From positions 1 to 64,000 of the forward strand of contig DASQFI010000068.1 of NCBI GenBank assembly GCA_035633215.1: a stretch of DNA of 64,000 bases, given 5' to 3'. Both the position numbers and the translations under genes were made by a program. The notes under the pieces are model-generated. The model did not search any database and was not told the origin of the DNA. It worked only from the letters and a program-made list of their open reading frames with translations. This DNA is from DASQFI01 sp035633215. Its GTDB lineage: Bacteria > Acidobacteriota > Vicinamibacteria > Vicinamibacterales > SCN-69-37. Shown piece by piece: positions 31,801 through 39,845 of this stretch (its first letter is position 1; the number at the start of each line of letters is the position of its first letter).

Positions 31801-33039
31801 GTGCCTGATTTCGCTCGCGTGTTGAAGCGCTCGACGCTTCGTGTGGCCGGAGCAGCGTGCCTGCTGACGGTCGCGCTGCCGATCCAGTCCTCTGGACAGA
31901 CGACCGTCGACCCGGCCGAGGACGCGAAGGTGCACCTCGGGCCGCTGGCCCTGACTCCGCGCTTCGCGCTCCGGAATCTGGGTGTCGACAGCAACGTCTT
32001 CAATACGGCCGATTCGCCGACGAAGGACTTCACCGCGACATTCGGCCCGGGCGTCGATAGCTGGCTTCGGATTGGCCGGGCGCGCCTGAGCACGCAGACG
32101 CTCGTCGAGTGGACGTACTTCAGGAAGGCCGACGAGCAGCGCGCGCTCAACACGACTCAGTTGGCGCGCCTCGAACTCGACCTCGCGACGCTCATCCCGT
32201 ATGTCAAGGGCGGCGTGATCAGCACGCGCCAGCGGCCGAACCTGGAAATCGACGACCGGGTCCGCCAGCAGCGAACGACCACAGGCGCGGGCAGCCGTGT
32301 CCGCCTCGGCGGGCGCAGCCGGCTCGACGTCGACCTGCTCCGCGAGCGGATCGACTTCGGCAGTGGCTCGGCCGGCGATGCCGGCCTGACGGCGGCCCTC
32401 AATCGCGAGGTGGCGGAAGGCAGCGTCGCGTTTCAAGTGGACCTGACTCCGCTCACCACGCTCGTCGTCCGGACGGGCATGTCGTACGACGTCTTCGAAT
32501 TCGCCCGGGTCCGCGACAGCAGCAGCGTGACGGTGTTGCCTGGTCTCGAGATGAAGCCGTCGGCGCTGATCTCGGGAAAGGCCTTCGTTGGCGTTCGCCG
32601 GTTCAACGCAAAAAGCGAGATCGTTCCGGATTTCACGGGCGTGGTCGCGAGCGTTGACGTCGGCTACGTCATGCGCGAGTCGACCCGGTTCGGCGTGAAA
32701 GTGGACCGCAACCTCGACTACTCGTTCCAGGCCGACCGGCCGTACTACGTCGCGACCACCGCCAACTTCGATGTGAAGCAGGCGCTCGGTTACACGTGGG
32801 ACGTCGTCGGACGCGTGGGCCGGGCGCGCCTGGCCTATCGCGGGCTCGCCGGTGACGCCGGCGCCGACGCGGACGGCCAGCGCGATCTGATCACGACGTT
32901 CGGCATCGGGTTCGGACGCCGCCTCGGCGAGAGCATCCGCGTCGGCATCGACATCGATCACGGCCGGCGCCAGTCAGACGCCGCGTTCCGCGGCTACGAA
33001 GGTTTCAAAGTCGGAGGTTCGGTCACGTATGGCTACTAA
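31801..33039 (+). CDS. Outer-membrane beta-barrel protein of the exopolysaccharide locus (EpsL/BBP2-like)
   Basis: 412 residues from GTG 31801 with a signal peptide (LRVAGAACLLTVALPIQSSG). The body alternates charged and hydrophobic residues in strand pairs (LGPLALTPRFALRNLG, RARLSTQTLVEWTYF, TRFGVKVDRNLDYSF) and ends VGGSVTYGY, with a terminal aromatic as expected for Bam-assembled barrels. Such barrels accompany polysaccharide export operons and may act with the OPX protein; a pore or glycan-binding role is inferred. The open frame continues upstream into the previous gene, but the GTG gives the proper signal peptide. Its end overlaps the following gene by 11 bp. Confidence 0.75.
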   Translation: MPDFARVLKRSTLRVAGAACLLTVALPIQSSGQTTVDPAEDAKVHLGPLALTPRFALRNLGVDSNVFNTADSPTKDFTATFGPGVDSWLRIGRARLSTQTLVEWTYFRKADEQRALNTTQLARLELDLATLIPYVKGGVISTRQRPNLEIDDRVRQQRTTTGAGSRVRLGGRSRLDVDLLRERIDFGSGSAGDAGLTAALNREVAEGSVAFQVDLTPLTTLVVRTGMSYDVFEFARVRDSSSVTVLPGLEMKPSALISGKAFVGVRRFNAKSEIVPDFTGVVASVDVGYVMRESTRFGVKVDRNLDYSFQADRPYYVATTANFDVKQALGYTWDVVGRVGRARLAYRGLAGDAGADADGQRDLITTFGIGFGRRLGESIRVGIDIDHGRRQSDAAFRGYEGFKVGGSVTYGY

Positions 33040-33850
33040 CCCCAGGCGCGTCGGCCTGCTCGCGTGCCTCCTCGTCGCGATCGCCGCCACGGCGGCGGCC
33101 CAGCAGGGCGCTCCGAAGATCGTCCCCCGCGACTTCCTGACGATCACGGTGCTCGACGTGGCCCAGTTCTCCGGGAAGTTTCCGGTCGATCCCGACGGCA
33201 TGATCGCCTACCCGTACCTCGGCCGGATCAAAGCGGCCGGGTTGACGGCCTCGGAACTCGAGGTGGAGCTGAAGAAGCGCCTCGAGGAAGGTTACGTCCG
33301 CAATCCCCAGGTTCGCGTCGAGTTCGAGCCAACTGAGAGCAAGCGCGTCTCCATCACCGGCGCTGTGAAGGTCCCCGGCGAGCTGAAGTTCGCCGGCGAG
33401 TTGCGCGTGTTCGATGCCCTCGTCAAAGCCGGCATGACAACGGCCGACGCGGGCGACGAGGTGCTGGTCGTGCGGGTTGCGCCGCCCAAGGAGGGGCAGA
33501 CCGCGGGCGACACCGAAGTCATCTCGGTCAGCCTCCGCGGCATGGAGAAGGGCGACCTCACCGACAACATCGCGCTCCAGGACGGCGACCACGTGCGCGT
33601 GTCCAAGGGTCAGCTCGTGACGATCACCGGCCAGGTGCGATCACCGGGCGCCTATGGCGCGACTCCCGGCATGACCGTGCGACAGGCGCTCGCGCTCGCC
33701 GGCGACGTGACCGAGAAGGGCACGCACCGCGGGCTCAAGATCCTCCGCAGAGTCGCCGGCAAGGACGAGCCGCAGGAAATCAAGAACGTCAAACTCGAAG
33801 ACATCGTGCAACCGGGCGACACCATCATCGTCGCGCGGCGGATCATGTAG
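33029..33850 (+). CDS. Polysaccharide export protein, OPX/Wza family
   Basis: 273 residues: signal peptide (GLLACLLVAIAATAAAQ), Poly_export domain (about 28-105; PRDFLTITVLDVAQFSGK, FPVDPDGMIAYPYLGRIKAAG) and two SLBB domains (VSITGAVKVPGELKF; VTITGQVRSPGAYGATPGM). OPX proteins form the periplasmic or outer-membrane channel for exopolysaccharide. The Cys near residue 12 is too early to be a lipobox cysteine, so a non-lipidated form is likely; no C-terminal amphipathic helix is evident, so it may need the adjacent barrel as outer-membrane partner. Overlaps the barrel gene and is followed 9 bp later by the PCP/kinase gene. Confidence 0.9.
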   Translation: MATNPRRVGLLACLLVAIAATAAAQQGAPKIVPRDFLTITVLDVAQFSGKFPVDPDGMIAYPYLGRIKAAGLTASELEVELKKRLEEGYVRNPQVRVEFEPTESKRVSITGAVKVPGELKFAGELRVFDALVKAGMTTADAGDEVLVVRVAPPKEGQTAGDTEVISVSLRGMEKGDLTDNIALQDGDHVRVSKGQLVTITGQVRSPGAYGATPGMTVRQALALAGDVTEKGTHRGLKILRRVAGKDEPQEIKNVKLEDIVQPGDTIIVARRIM

Positions 33851-33859
33851 GACCCGTTC

Positions 33860-36100
33860 ATGAACAAACAAGCCGCGTCACAGGTCCGTCGTTCGCCGGG
33901 CCAATCGTTTCACCCCACGCACTACTTCCGCGTGTTCTACAAGCGGCGGTGGGTCGCGATCCCGGGGTTTCTGCTCGTGTTCCTGACGGGCGCGATCGAC
34001 AGCGTACGCACGGTGCCGATCTATCAGGCCAGCGCGCAGCTCATGATTGAAAAGAGCGCGCGCCGCGCGACGACGATCAACACCGTGCTCGAAGAGCGCG
34101 ACGCGTGGTACGACGACGGGTTCCTGCCGACGCAGCACAAGATTCTGCAGAGCCGGGCGCTCTCGGCGCGGGTGGTCGAGGCGCGCGAGATGCGCTTCCG
34201 GCCGGAGCACGTGCCGCCGTCCCCGAGCTTTTCCTTGAGCATCGGCGGGCTGTTCAACGCGGCGCAGTCCGGCGTGACCCGATTGATGTCCTCCGGCGAT
34301 CCGCAGCCAGCGCCTGTCGCGGCCAAGCCCGAAGCCCAGGCGGCGCTGCTCCAGTCGGCCAACGTGAGCGAGTTCCAGGGGGGGCTGACGATCGCGCCGA
34401 TTCGCGCGTCGAGCCTCGTCGAAATCCGGTACCGATCGCCCGATCCCGAGTACGCGGCGTGGGCCGCCAACGAGGTGGCCAACCAGTACAAGCTCTACAC
34501 GCTGGAGTCGCGGCTCAACGCGTCGAAGGAAGCCAACAGCTGGCTGAGCGATCAGTTGAAAGAGCAGCGGGCGAAGGTGGACACTGCCGACCGCGCGCTG
34601 CAGCAGTACAAAGAGACGAACAACGCGTCGGCCGGGGACGAGCGACAGAACATCGTGCTGCAGAAGCTGACGGCGATCCAGACGCAGGTCGTGGACGCCA
34701 GATTTGAGCTGGTGGGGAAGGAAGCCGTGTACCAGCAGTTCCTCGCGCTACAGCGCGACGGCAAGCCGGTCGACTCACTGCCGGCCATCGTCGGCAACGA
34801 GGCGATCCAGGCCATCAAGACGAATCTCGCGACGCTTCGCGACGAACACGCGAAGCTGACGGTGCAGTTCGGCGACAAGATGCCGCAGGTCATCGCCTCC
34901 AACGCGCGCATCAAACAGGCCGAAAGCGAGCTCCAGTCGTCGATGGCCAACATCGTCGCGTCGGTCGAGAGCGAATATCGCGCCGCGGCGGCGCGCGTGC
35001 AGTCGCTCGAGGGCAGCCTCAACCAGCAGAAGGGCGAGGCGATGGGGCTCGACCGCAAGATGATGGCCTACGGCCAGCTGAACATGGACGCCAAGAGCGA
35101 GCGCCAGCTGTACGAGAAGCTGCTCGAGCAGTTCAATGAGGGCGGAGTTTCGGGCGAGTTCAAAGGCAGCAACATCCAGGTCGTGGACCCGGCCGAGACG
35201 CCTCAGGGGCCGATTCTGCCGCAGGTCCAGCGCGATCTGATGATGTCGGCGTTTGGCGGGTTCGTACTCGCGCTCGTCCTCGCGTTTGGATTCGAGTACT
35301 TCGACAGCCGGCTCAAGTCGCCCGACGAGGTGAAGCAGCACCTGGATCTGCCGTTCCTCGGCATGATCCCGGCCGTTTCCGTCAAGGAAGCGGCGGGCGA
35401 GGCGCCGATGCTGCAGGACAGCGTGCCGCCGGCGTTCGCCGAAGCGATCCGCGCCCTGCGGACCGCGATCCTGTTCTCGTCAGCCGACGAGGGCAGCCGG
35501 TCGCTCGTCATCACCAGCACGGGCCCGCACGAAGGCAAGACGCTCGTGTCGAGCAGCCTGGCAATCACGCTCGCGCAGGCCGGCCAGAAGACGCTCGTGA
35601 TCGACGCCGACATGCGGCGGCCGCGCATGCACGAGGCGCTCGGCCGTCCGCAGGAGCCAGGGCTTTCGAATGTCCTCGTGGGCGACGCGAAGCTGTCCGA
35701 TGCCTCGCGGGCGACGTCGGTTCCGAACCTGACGCTGCTCGCGGCGGGCCACATCCCGCCGAATCCGGCCGAACTGCTCGGATCGAAGAAATACGTCGAG
35801 CTGCTCGCCCAGCTCGGCCGGATGTACGACTGGGTGGTGATCGACGCGCCGCCCGTCATGCCGGTCACCGACGCGGCGCTCGTGGCCCACACGGCCGGCG
35901 GCGTGCTGTTCGTCGTCGGCTCGGAAATGACGCCACGGCAGAACGCCGCGGCGGCCATCGAGCAGCTGAAGGGGGCCAACGCCAAGTTCGTGGGCGTCGT
36001 GCTCAACCGGGTCAACATTCAGCGTCATTCCTATTACTATTCGCCGTATTACCGGAAGGAATACGGGAAGTACTACCAGCGCTCGGCCAGCAAAGCCTGA
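33860..36100 (+). CDS. Polysaccharide co-polymerase with tyrosine kinase domain (Wzc-like)
   Basis: 746 residues. N-terminal Wzz domain with a first transmembrane helix near 32-50 (VAIPGFLLVFLTGAI), a long periplasmic coiled coil (about 200-430), second helix near 453-475 (FGGFVLALVLAFGFEYF), then a BY-kinase domain: Walker A GPHEGKTLVSSSLA near 555, Walker A' VIDADMRRP near 580 and Walker B WVVIDAPP near 655. The C-terminus carries a tyrosine cluster (SYYYSPYYRKEYGKYYQ) for autophosphorylation, as in Wzc. The protein regulates chain length and export together with the OPX protein. The gene is followed by an intercistronic hairpin and then the ABC exporter genes. Confidence 0.93.
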   Translation: MNKQAASQVRRSPGQSFHPTHYFRVFYKRRWVAIPGFLLVFLTGAIDSVRTVPIYQASAQLMIEKSARRATTINTVLEERDAWYDDGFLPTQHKILQSRALSARVVEAREMRFRPEHVPPSPSFSLSIGGLFNAAQSGVTRLMSSGDPQPAPVAAKPEAQAALLQSANVSEFQGGLTIAPIRASSLVEIRYRSPDPEYAAWAANEVANQYKLYTLESRLNASKEANSWLSDQLKEQRAKVDTADRALQQYKETNNASAGDERQNIVLQKLTAIQTQVVDARFELVGKEAVYQQFLALQRDGKPVDSLPAIVGNEAIQAIKTNLATLRDEHAKLTVQFGDKMPQVIASNARIKQAESELQSSMANIVASVESEYRAAAARVQSLEGSLNQQKGEAMGLDRKMMAYGQLNMDAKSERQLYEKLLEQFNEGGVSGEFKGSNIQVVDPAETPQGPILPQVQRDLMMSAFGGFVLALVLAFGFEYFDSRLKSPDEVKQHLDLPFLGMIPAVSVKEAAGEAPMLQDSVPPAFAEAIRALRTAILFSSADEGSRSLVITSTGPHEGKTLVSSSLAITLAQAGQKTLVIDADMRRPRMHEALGRPQEPGLSNVLVGDAKLSDASRATSVPNLTLLAAGHIPPNPAELLGSKKYVELLAQLGRMYDWVVIDAPPVMPVTDAALVAHTAGGVLFVVGSEMTPRQNAAAAIEQLKGANAKFVGVVLNRVNIQRHSYYYSPYYRKEYGKYYQRSASKA

Positions 36101-36119
36101 CGCCCTGTTGCGCCATGTG

Positions 36120-36153
36120 ACGGGTCGGCCCGGCGCGCTCCGGGCCGACCCGT
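36120..36153 (+). terminator. 14-bp-stem hairpin between wzc-like and wzm-like genes
   Basis: ACGGGTCGGCCCGG (36120-36133), loop CGCGCT, and the perfect complement CCGGGCCGACCCGT (36140-36153). The stem is perfect, but only TCTGC follows, so it is a weak intrinsic terminator. It is more likely a partial terminator or processing and stability element inside the operon, the type of site that the NusG-like protein could override. Confidence 0.55.
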
Positions 36154-36160
36154 TCTGCTA

Positions 36161-37039
36161 ATGCCTGCTCCCATCGCCTCGCCCCGCACCGCGGCCGCCG
36201 CCGCCGTGCTACCGATCCAGGTCATCGCGCCCGCTCGCGGCTGGGTGCCGATCCGGATGCGCGAGCTGTGGGAGTACCGGGAGCTGCTGTATTTCCTGGT
36301 CTGGCGCGAAGTAAAGATTCGCTACAAGCAGGCGGTGCTCGGCGTCGCCTGGGCCGTCCTGCAGCCGTTCCTCACGATGGTGATCTTCAGCGTGGTGTTC
36401 GGCCGGTTCGCGAACATGCCGTCCGACGGGCTGCCGTATCCGGTTTTCGCGTACTGCGCGCTCCTGCCGTGGCAACTGTTCACGTTCTCGCTCACCGAAT
36501 CGAGCAACAGCGTCGTCGCGAATCAGCGGCTGATCACGAAGGTCTACTTTCCGAGAGTCATGATGCCGATCGCGGCGGTCGGCGTCGGGCTGCTCGACTT
36601 CGTCATCTCGTTCGTCGTGCTGCTGTGCCTGATCGGCTTCTACGGCGCCTACTACGGCATCTCGGTCGGCGCGGGCGTCTGGACCGTGCCGCTCTGGGCG
36701 CTCCTCGCGATGATGACCGCGCTCGGCGTCGGGTTCTGGCTCTCGGCGCTGAACGTGAAGTATCGCGACATCCGGTACACCGTGCCGTTCCTCGCGCAGC
36801 TCTGGTTCTTCGCGACGCCGGTCGTCTATCCGACGTCGATCGTGCCGGAGCAGTGGCGCCTCCTCTTCGCGCTCAATCCGATGGTCGGTGTGGTCGATGG
36901 CTTCCGCTGGGCCCTGCTCGGGAAGACGAACGCGCCGGATGCGACCGTCGCGATTTCGATCGGCGCCGTGTGCGTCATGTTCGTCGCGGGCCTGTTCTAC
37001 TTCCGTCGAATGGAACGCACGTTCGCGGACGTGATCTGA
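36161..37039 (+). CDS. ABC-2 type polysaccharide exporter permease (Wzm-like)
   Basis: 292 residues with about six transmembrane helices, preceded by a cytoplasmic start containing LWEYRELLYFLVWREVKIRY, the amphipathic coupling region typical of Wzm/KpsM permeases. QAVLGVAWAVLQPFLTMVIF and the later WFFATPVVYPTSIVPE are characteristic of ABC2_membrane O-antigen exporters. It moves a lipid-linked glycan across the inner membrane with the ATPase encoded next. The ATG lies just after the hairpin at 36120-36153. Together with a Wzc/Wza pair upstream, this is a mixed export architecture. Confidence 0.92.
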   Translation: MPAPIASPRTAAAAAVLPIQVIAPARGWVPIRMRELWEYRELLYFLVWREVKIRYKQAVLGVAWAVLQPFLTMVIFSVVFGRFANMPSDGLPYPVFAYCALLPWQLFTFSLTESSNSVVANQRLITKVYFPRVMMPIAAVGVGLLDFVISFVVLLCLIGFYGAYYGISVGAGVWTVPLWALLAMMTALGVGFWLSALNVKYRDIRYTVPFLAQLWFFATPVVYPTSIVPEQWRLLFALNPMVGVVDGFRWALLGKTNAPDATVAISIGAVCVMFVAGLFYFRRMERTFADVI

Positions 37040-37041
37040 AC

Positions 37042-37077
37042 ATGAAGGACGTGAAGGGTGTGAAGAACGTGAAGAAG
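37042..37077 (+). repeat. Four-unit 9-bp tandem repeat between wzm-like and wzt-like genes
   Basis: Units ATGAAGGAC, GTGAAGGGT, GTGAAGAAC, GTGAAGAAG follow the permease stop codon directly. The same 9-bp unit is present in the kinase-rho junction at 15714-15748. The unit carries a TGA. Function unknown; a translational spacer or a decayed insertion is possible. Confidence 0.7.
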
Positions 37078-37112
37078 ACCCGGGGCGTGCCGGCGCGATC
37101 AGAGGTCCGGGG

Positions 37113-38393
37113 ATGAGCGTGGCCGCGATCAGCGCAGATCGACTGACCAAGCGCTATCAGCTCGGCCAGCGCGAGGCCTACGGCGCGCTGCGCGATTCGA
37201 TCGCGCGGATGGTGAAGGCGCCGGTGCGCGCCGCCCGCCGGCTGGCGGGGCAGACGCTCGGGCGGCCGCCGCGCCGGAAGTGGATTTCCGCCCTCGATCA
37301 GGTGTCGTTCGACATCGCCGAAGGCGAAATCGTCGGCATCGTCGGACGGAACGGATCCGGCAAGAGCACGCTGCTGAAAGTGCTGTCGCGGATCACCGAC
37401 CCGACGTCGGGACACGCGGTCGTTCGTGGGCGCGTCGGATCACTCCTCGAAGTCGGTACGGGGTTTCATCCGGAACTGACCGGACGCGAGAACGTGTTCC
37501 TGAACGGCGCCATTCTCGGCATGCGCCGCGCCGAGATCCGGAGGAAGTTCGACGAGATCGTCGCGTTCGCCGAGGTCGAGTCGTTCGTGGACACCGTCGT
37601 CAAGCATTACTCGTCGGGGATGCAGATGCGGCTCGCCTTCGCCGTCGCAGCGCACCTCGAGCCGGAGATTCTCTTCATCGACGAGGTGCTCGCCGTCGGG
37701 GACGCCGCATTCCAGCAGAAGTGCCTCGGCAAGATGCAGGAGGTCAATCGCGGCGGCCGCACGGTGCTCCTCGTCAGTCACCAGATGAATCAACTCCGGC
37801 GCCTCTGCTCGCGGTGCCTGTGGCTGCAGTCCGGGCGGCTCGCCGGCGCCGGCCCGGCCGCGCAGATCCTCGGGGCCTACGAAGCTTCGTTCCGGCGCGG
37901 CGCGCAGCGCGAAGCCGACGCGGAAGACGGCGACACCAAGCAGGCCAAGTTCCTGAGCTGGTGCCTGAGCGCGCACGAGCCGTCGCGCGGGAACGTCCTC
38001 ACGACGACCGGTCCGACCGAAGTGACGTTCCGGCTCGAAGTGCGGACGCCGATTCGGCGCGCGCGGCACGGCATCGCGTTGCTCTCGCCCACGGGCCAGA
38101 ACCTGTGGGGCACGGCGGTCACCGAGCTCGAGTTCGCGCCCGGCATCTACGAGCTCACGCACTCGCTGCCCGGCATCCCGATCCAGCCGGGCGTGTACTT
38201 CTGGCAGGTGAGCATCTATACCGACGACGGGATGATCGATTTGTGGGATTGCCTGCCGGATCTCATCGTCTCCACGCCGCCGATGACGCACTACCGCGAC
38301 GAGTACGCGGGCGTCCTGAACTTGCCGTCGCAGTTCACGCTTCGCTCCGCGCCCGAGTCCGATCTCGTGGCCGAGGCGAACATCTCGGCGTGA
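37113..38393 (+). CDS. ABC exporter ATPase with C-terminal carbohydrate-binding domain (Wzt-like)
   Basis: 426 residues. The ATPase domain occupies about 1-255: Walker A GRNGSGKSTLLK near residue 80, signature HYSSGMQMRLAFA near 165, Walker B ILFIDEVLAVGD near 190, H-loop SHQMNQLR. After about 265 comes a Wzt_C-type beta-sandwich (PTEVTFRLEVRTPIRRA, IPIQPGVYFWQVSIYTDDG), which in O-antigen exporters reads the non-reducing end of the glycan before export. The insert after the first strands (KAPVRAARRLAGQTLGRP) is typical of KpsT/Wzt subfamilies. The end is followed by the 38432-38572 palindrome. Confidence 0.93.
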   Translation: MSVAAISADRLTKRYQLGQREAYGALRDSIARMVKAPVRAARRLAGQTLGRPPRRKWISALDQVSFDIAEGEIVGIVGRNGSGKSTLLKVLSRITDPTSGHAVVRGRVGSLLEVGTGFHPELTGRENVFLNGAILGMRRAEIRRKFDEIVAFAEVESFVDTVVKHYSSGMQMRLAFAVAAHLEPEILFIDEVLAVGDAAFQQKCLGKMQEVNRGGRTVLLVSHQMNQLRRLCSRCLWLQSGRLAGAGPAAQILGAYEASFRRGAQREADAEDGDTKQAKFLSWCLSAHEPSRGNVLTTTGPTEVTFRLEVRTPIRRARHGIALLSPTGQNLWGTAVTELEFAPGIYELTHSLPGIPIQPGVYFWQVSIYTDDGMIDLWDCLPDLIVSTPPMTHYRDEYAGVLNLPSQFTLRSAPESDLVAEANISA

Positions 38394-38431
38394 AGAAGAC
38401 AATGTCTGGTCTGACGAGCACTCGTCTGGCG

Positions 38432-38572
38432 GTCGGTACGACGGGTACGACGGGTCCGCGGAACGTTCTGGCGCTGGTCATCTCGTTTAACGGCGCCAAT
38501 GAGCACCGAGGCTAAAGAAGAGATGACACGCGTCAGTTCGTTCCGCGGACCCGACGTACCCGTCGTACCGAC
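38432..38572. repeat. 141-bp junction palindrome upstream of and inside a glycosyltransferase gene
   Basis: Core arms 38432-38465 and 38539-38572 (34 bp) are inverted copies with one mismatch and are built of GTACGACGG units. Pairing continues imperfectly inward (GTCATCTC at 38477-38484 with its complement GAGATGAC near 38520-38527). The start codon of the next gene (38499) is in the loop, and the right arm is translated as its N-terminal residues (SSFRGPDVPVVPTA). Confidence 0.85.
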
Positions 38573-39845
38573 AGCGGCTGCTGAGAAGCGAGTTCTCCGA
38601 GTCGCCATCGAAGCGCAAATCACGCAAGGGGTGCAAGGAGGCCTCGAGCAGTACTTGATGGCGCTCACCGCGGGCCTGCGCGACGAAGCGGGCAGCGCCT
38701 GGGCGTACACGGTCGTCGCCTCGAATGACGATCGCGACTGGCTGCGCCCGTTCCTGGGACCGGATCACGACATCGTGACCCGGCCCACGGGTCCGGCATC
38801 TGCCGGTGAAGAACTCAAACGCTGGCTCGGACCGGTGCGTGCGCCAGCCGGCAGGCTCTGGCGGCAGACGCTGAGGCTCGCGGGCCAACAGGCAAAGGAG
38901 CAGGTCCAGCGGGGCATCGTGGCGTCGGATGGGTTCATCGAGCGCCTCGACGCCGACGTCGTGCACTTTCCGTATGTCGCGCACTACGAACACTCGTCGG
39001 TCCCGGCGGTGCTGACGATGCATGACTTGCAGCATCGGCATTTTCCGCAGTTCTTCTCCAAGAGCCACCTGGCGTGGCGCGAGGAGGCCTATCCGGCGGC
39101 GATGGCGCACGCCGCGGTCGTCATTGCGGACTCCGAGTTCGTGCGCGACGACATCATCCGGCAGTACGGCGTGCCGGCCGAAAAAATCGTCTCGATTCCG
39201 CTGGCATCGTCGCTGCGATTCCATCCGCCTCCCACGCGGGAATTCGTCGAGGCATTGCGCGTTCGCTGGGCGCTGCCGGAAGCCTTCGCGTTGTATCCCG
39301 CGATGACGAACGAGCACAAGAACCACATCCGGCTGCTCGAGGCGGTGGCGCGGCTGCGCGACAACGGCCGGCCCGTGCCTCTCGTATGCTCGGGCAAGCA
39401 GGCGCACGTGTGGCCGGCGATCCAGCGGCGTCTCGGCGAGCTGCGGCTCGAAGAGCTCGTGCGGTTCACCGGGTTCATCGCGCCGCAGGAACTGCTGGCG
39501 CTCTATCAGCTCGCCCAGTTCGTCGTGTTCCCGAGTGTGTTCGAGGGCGCCGGCCTGCCGGTCCTCGAGGCGATGGAGCAGGGCGTGCCGGTGACCTGCT
39601 CCGAGATCCCGACGCTCCGCGAGTACGCGGCAGAGAGCGCGCTGTTTTTCGATCCGTCTCGGGTCGACGCGATCGAGCACGCGCTCGAGCGCATGTCGGG
39701 CGATCCCGCGCTCAGAACCGAGCTTCGTGAGGCCGCGCGGCGACGCGCGCCGCTGTTCACCCCGCAGGAGATGGCACGTCGCCATCACGCGGTCTACCGT
39801 CGCGCAAGCGAGATGGAGACATGGCCACGCAACGCATCCCACTGA
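38499..39845 (+). CDS. GT4-family glycosyltransferase
   Basis: 448 residues. The conserved GT-B fold starts only at about residue 30 (LRVAIEAQITQGVQGGLEQY), with LHFPYV-like and VPAVLTMHDLQHRHFPQ elements; the C-terminal GT4 region includes YPAMTNEHKNHIRLLEAV and FPSVFEGAGLPVLEAMEQGV, with the EGAGLP and E-x7-E donor-site motifs. The first 25 or so residues are encoded by a palindrome arm, and no later start codon precedes the conserved domain; ATG 38523 is an alternative inside the arm. It transfers a nucleotide sugar to the growing exopolysaccharide. Overlaps the DegT gene by 25 bp. Confidence 0.88.
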   Translation: MSTEAKEEMTRVSSFRGPDVPVVPTAAAEKRVLRVAIEAQITQGVQGGLEQYLMALTAGLRDEAGSAWAYTVVASNDDRDWLRPFLGPDHDIVTRPTGPASAGEELKRWLGPVRAPAGRLWRQTLRLAGQQAKEQVQRGIVASDGFIERLDADVVHFPYVAHYEHSSVPAVLTMHDLQHRHFPQFFSKSHLAWREEAYPAAMAHAAVVIADSEFVRDDIIRQYGVPAEKIVSIPLASSLRFHPPPTREFVEALRVRWALPEAFALYPAMTNEHKNHIRLLEAVARLRDNGRPVPLVCSGKQAHVWPAIQRRLGELRLEELVRFTGFIAPQELLALYQLAQFVVFPSVFEGAGLPVLEAMEQGVPVTCSEIPTLREYAAESALFFDPSRVDAIEHALERMSGDPALRTELREAARRRAPLFTPQEMARRHHAVYRRASEMETWPRNASH

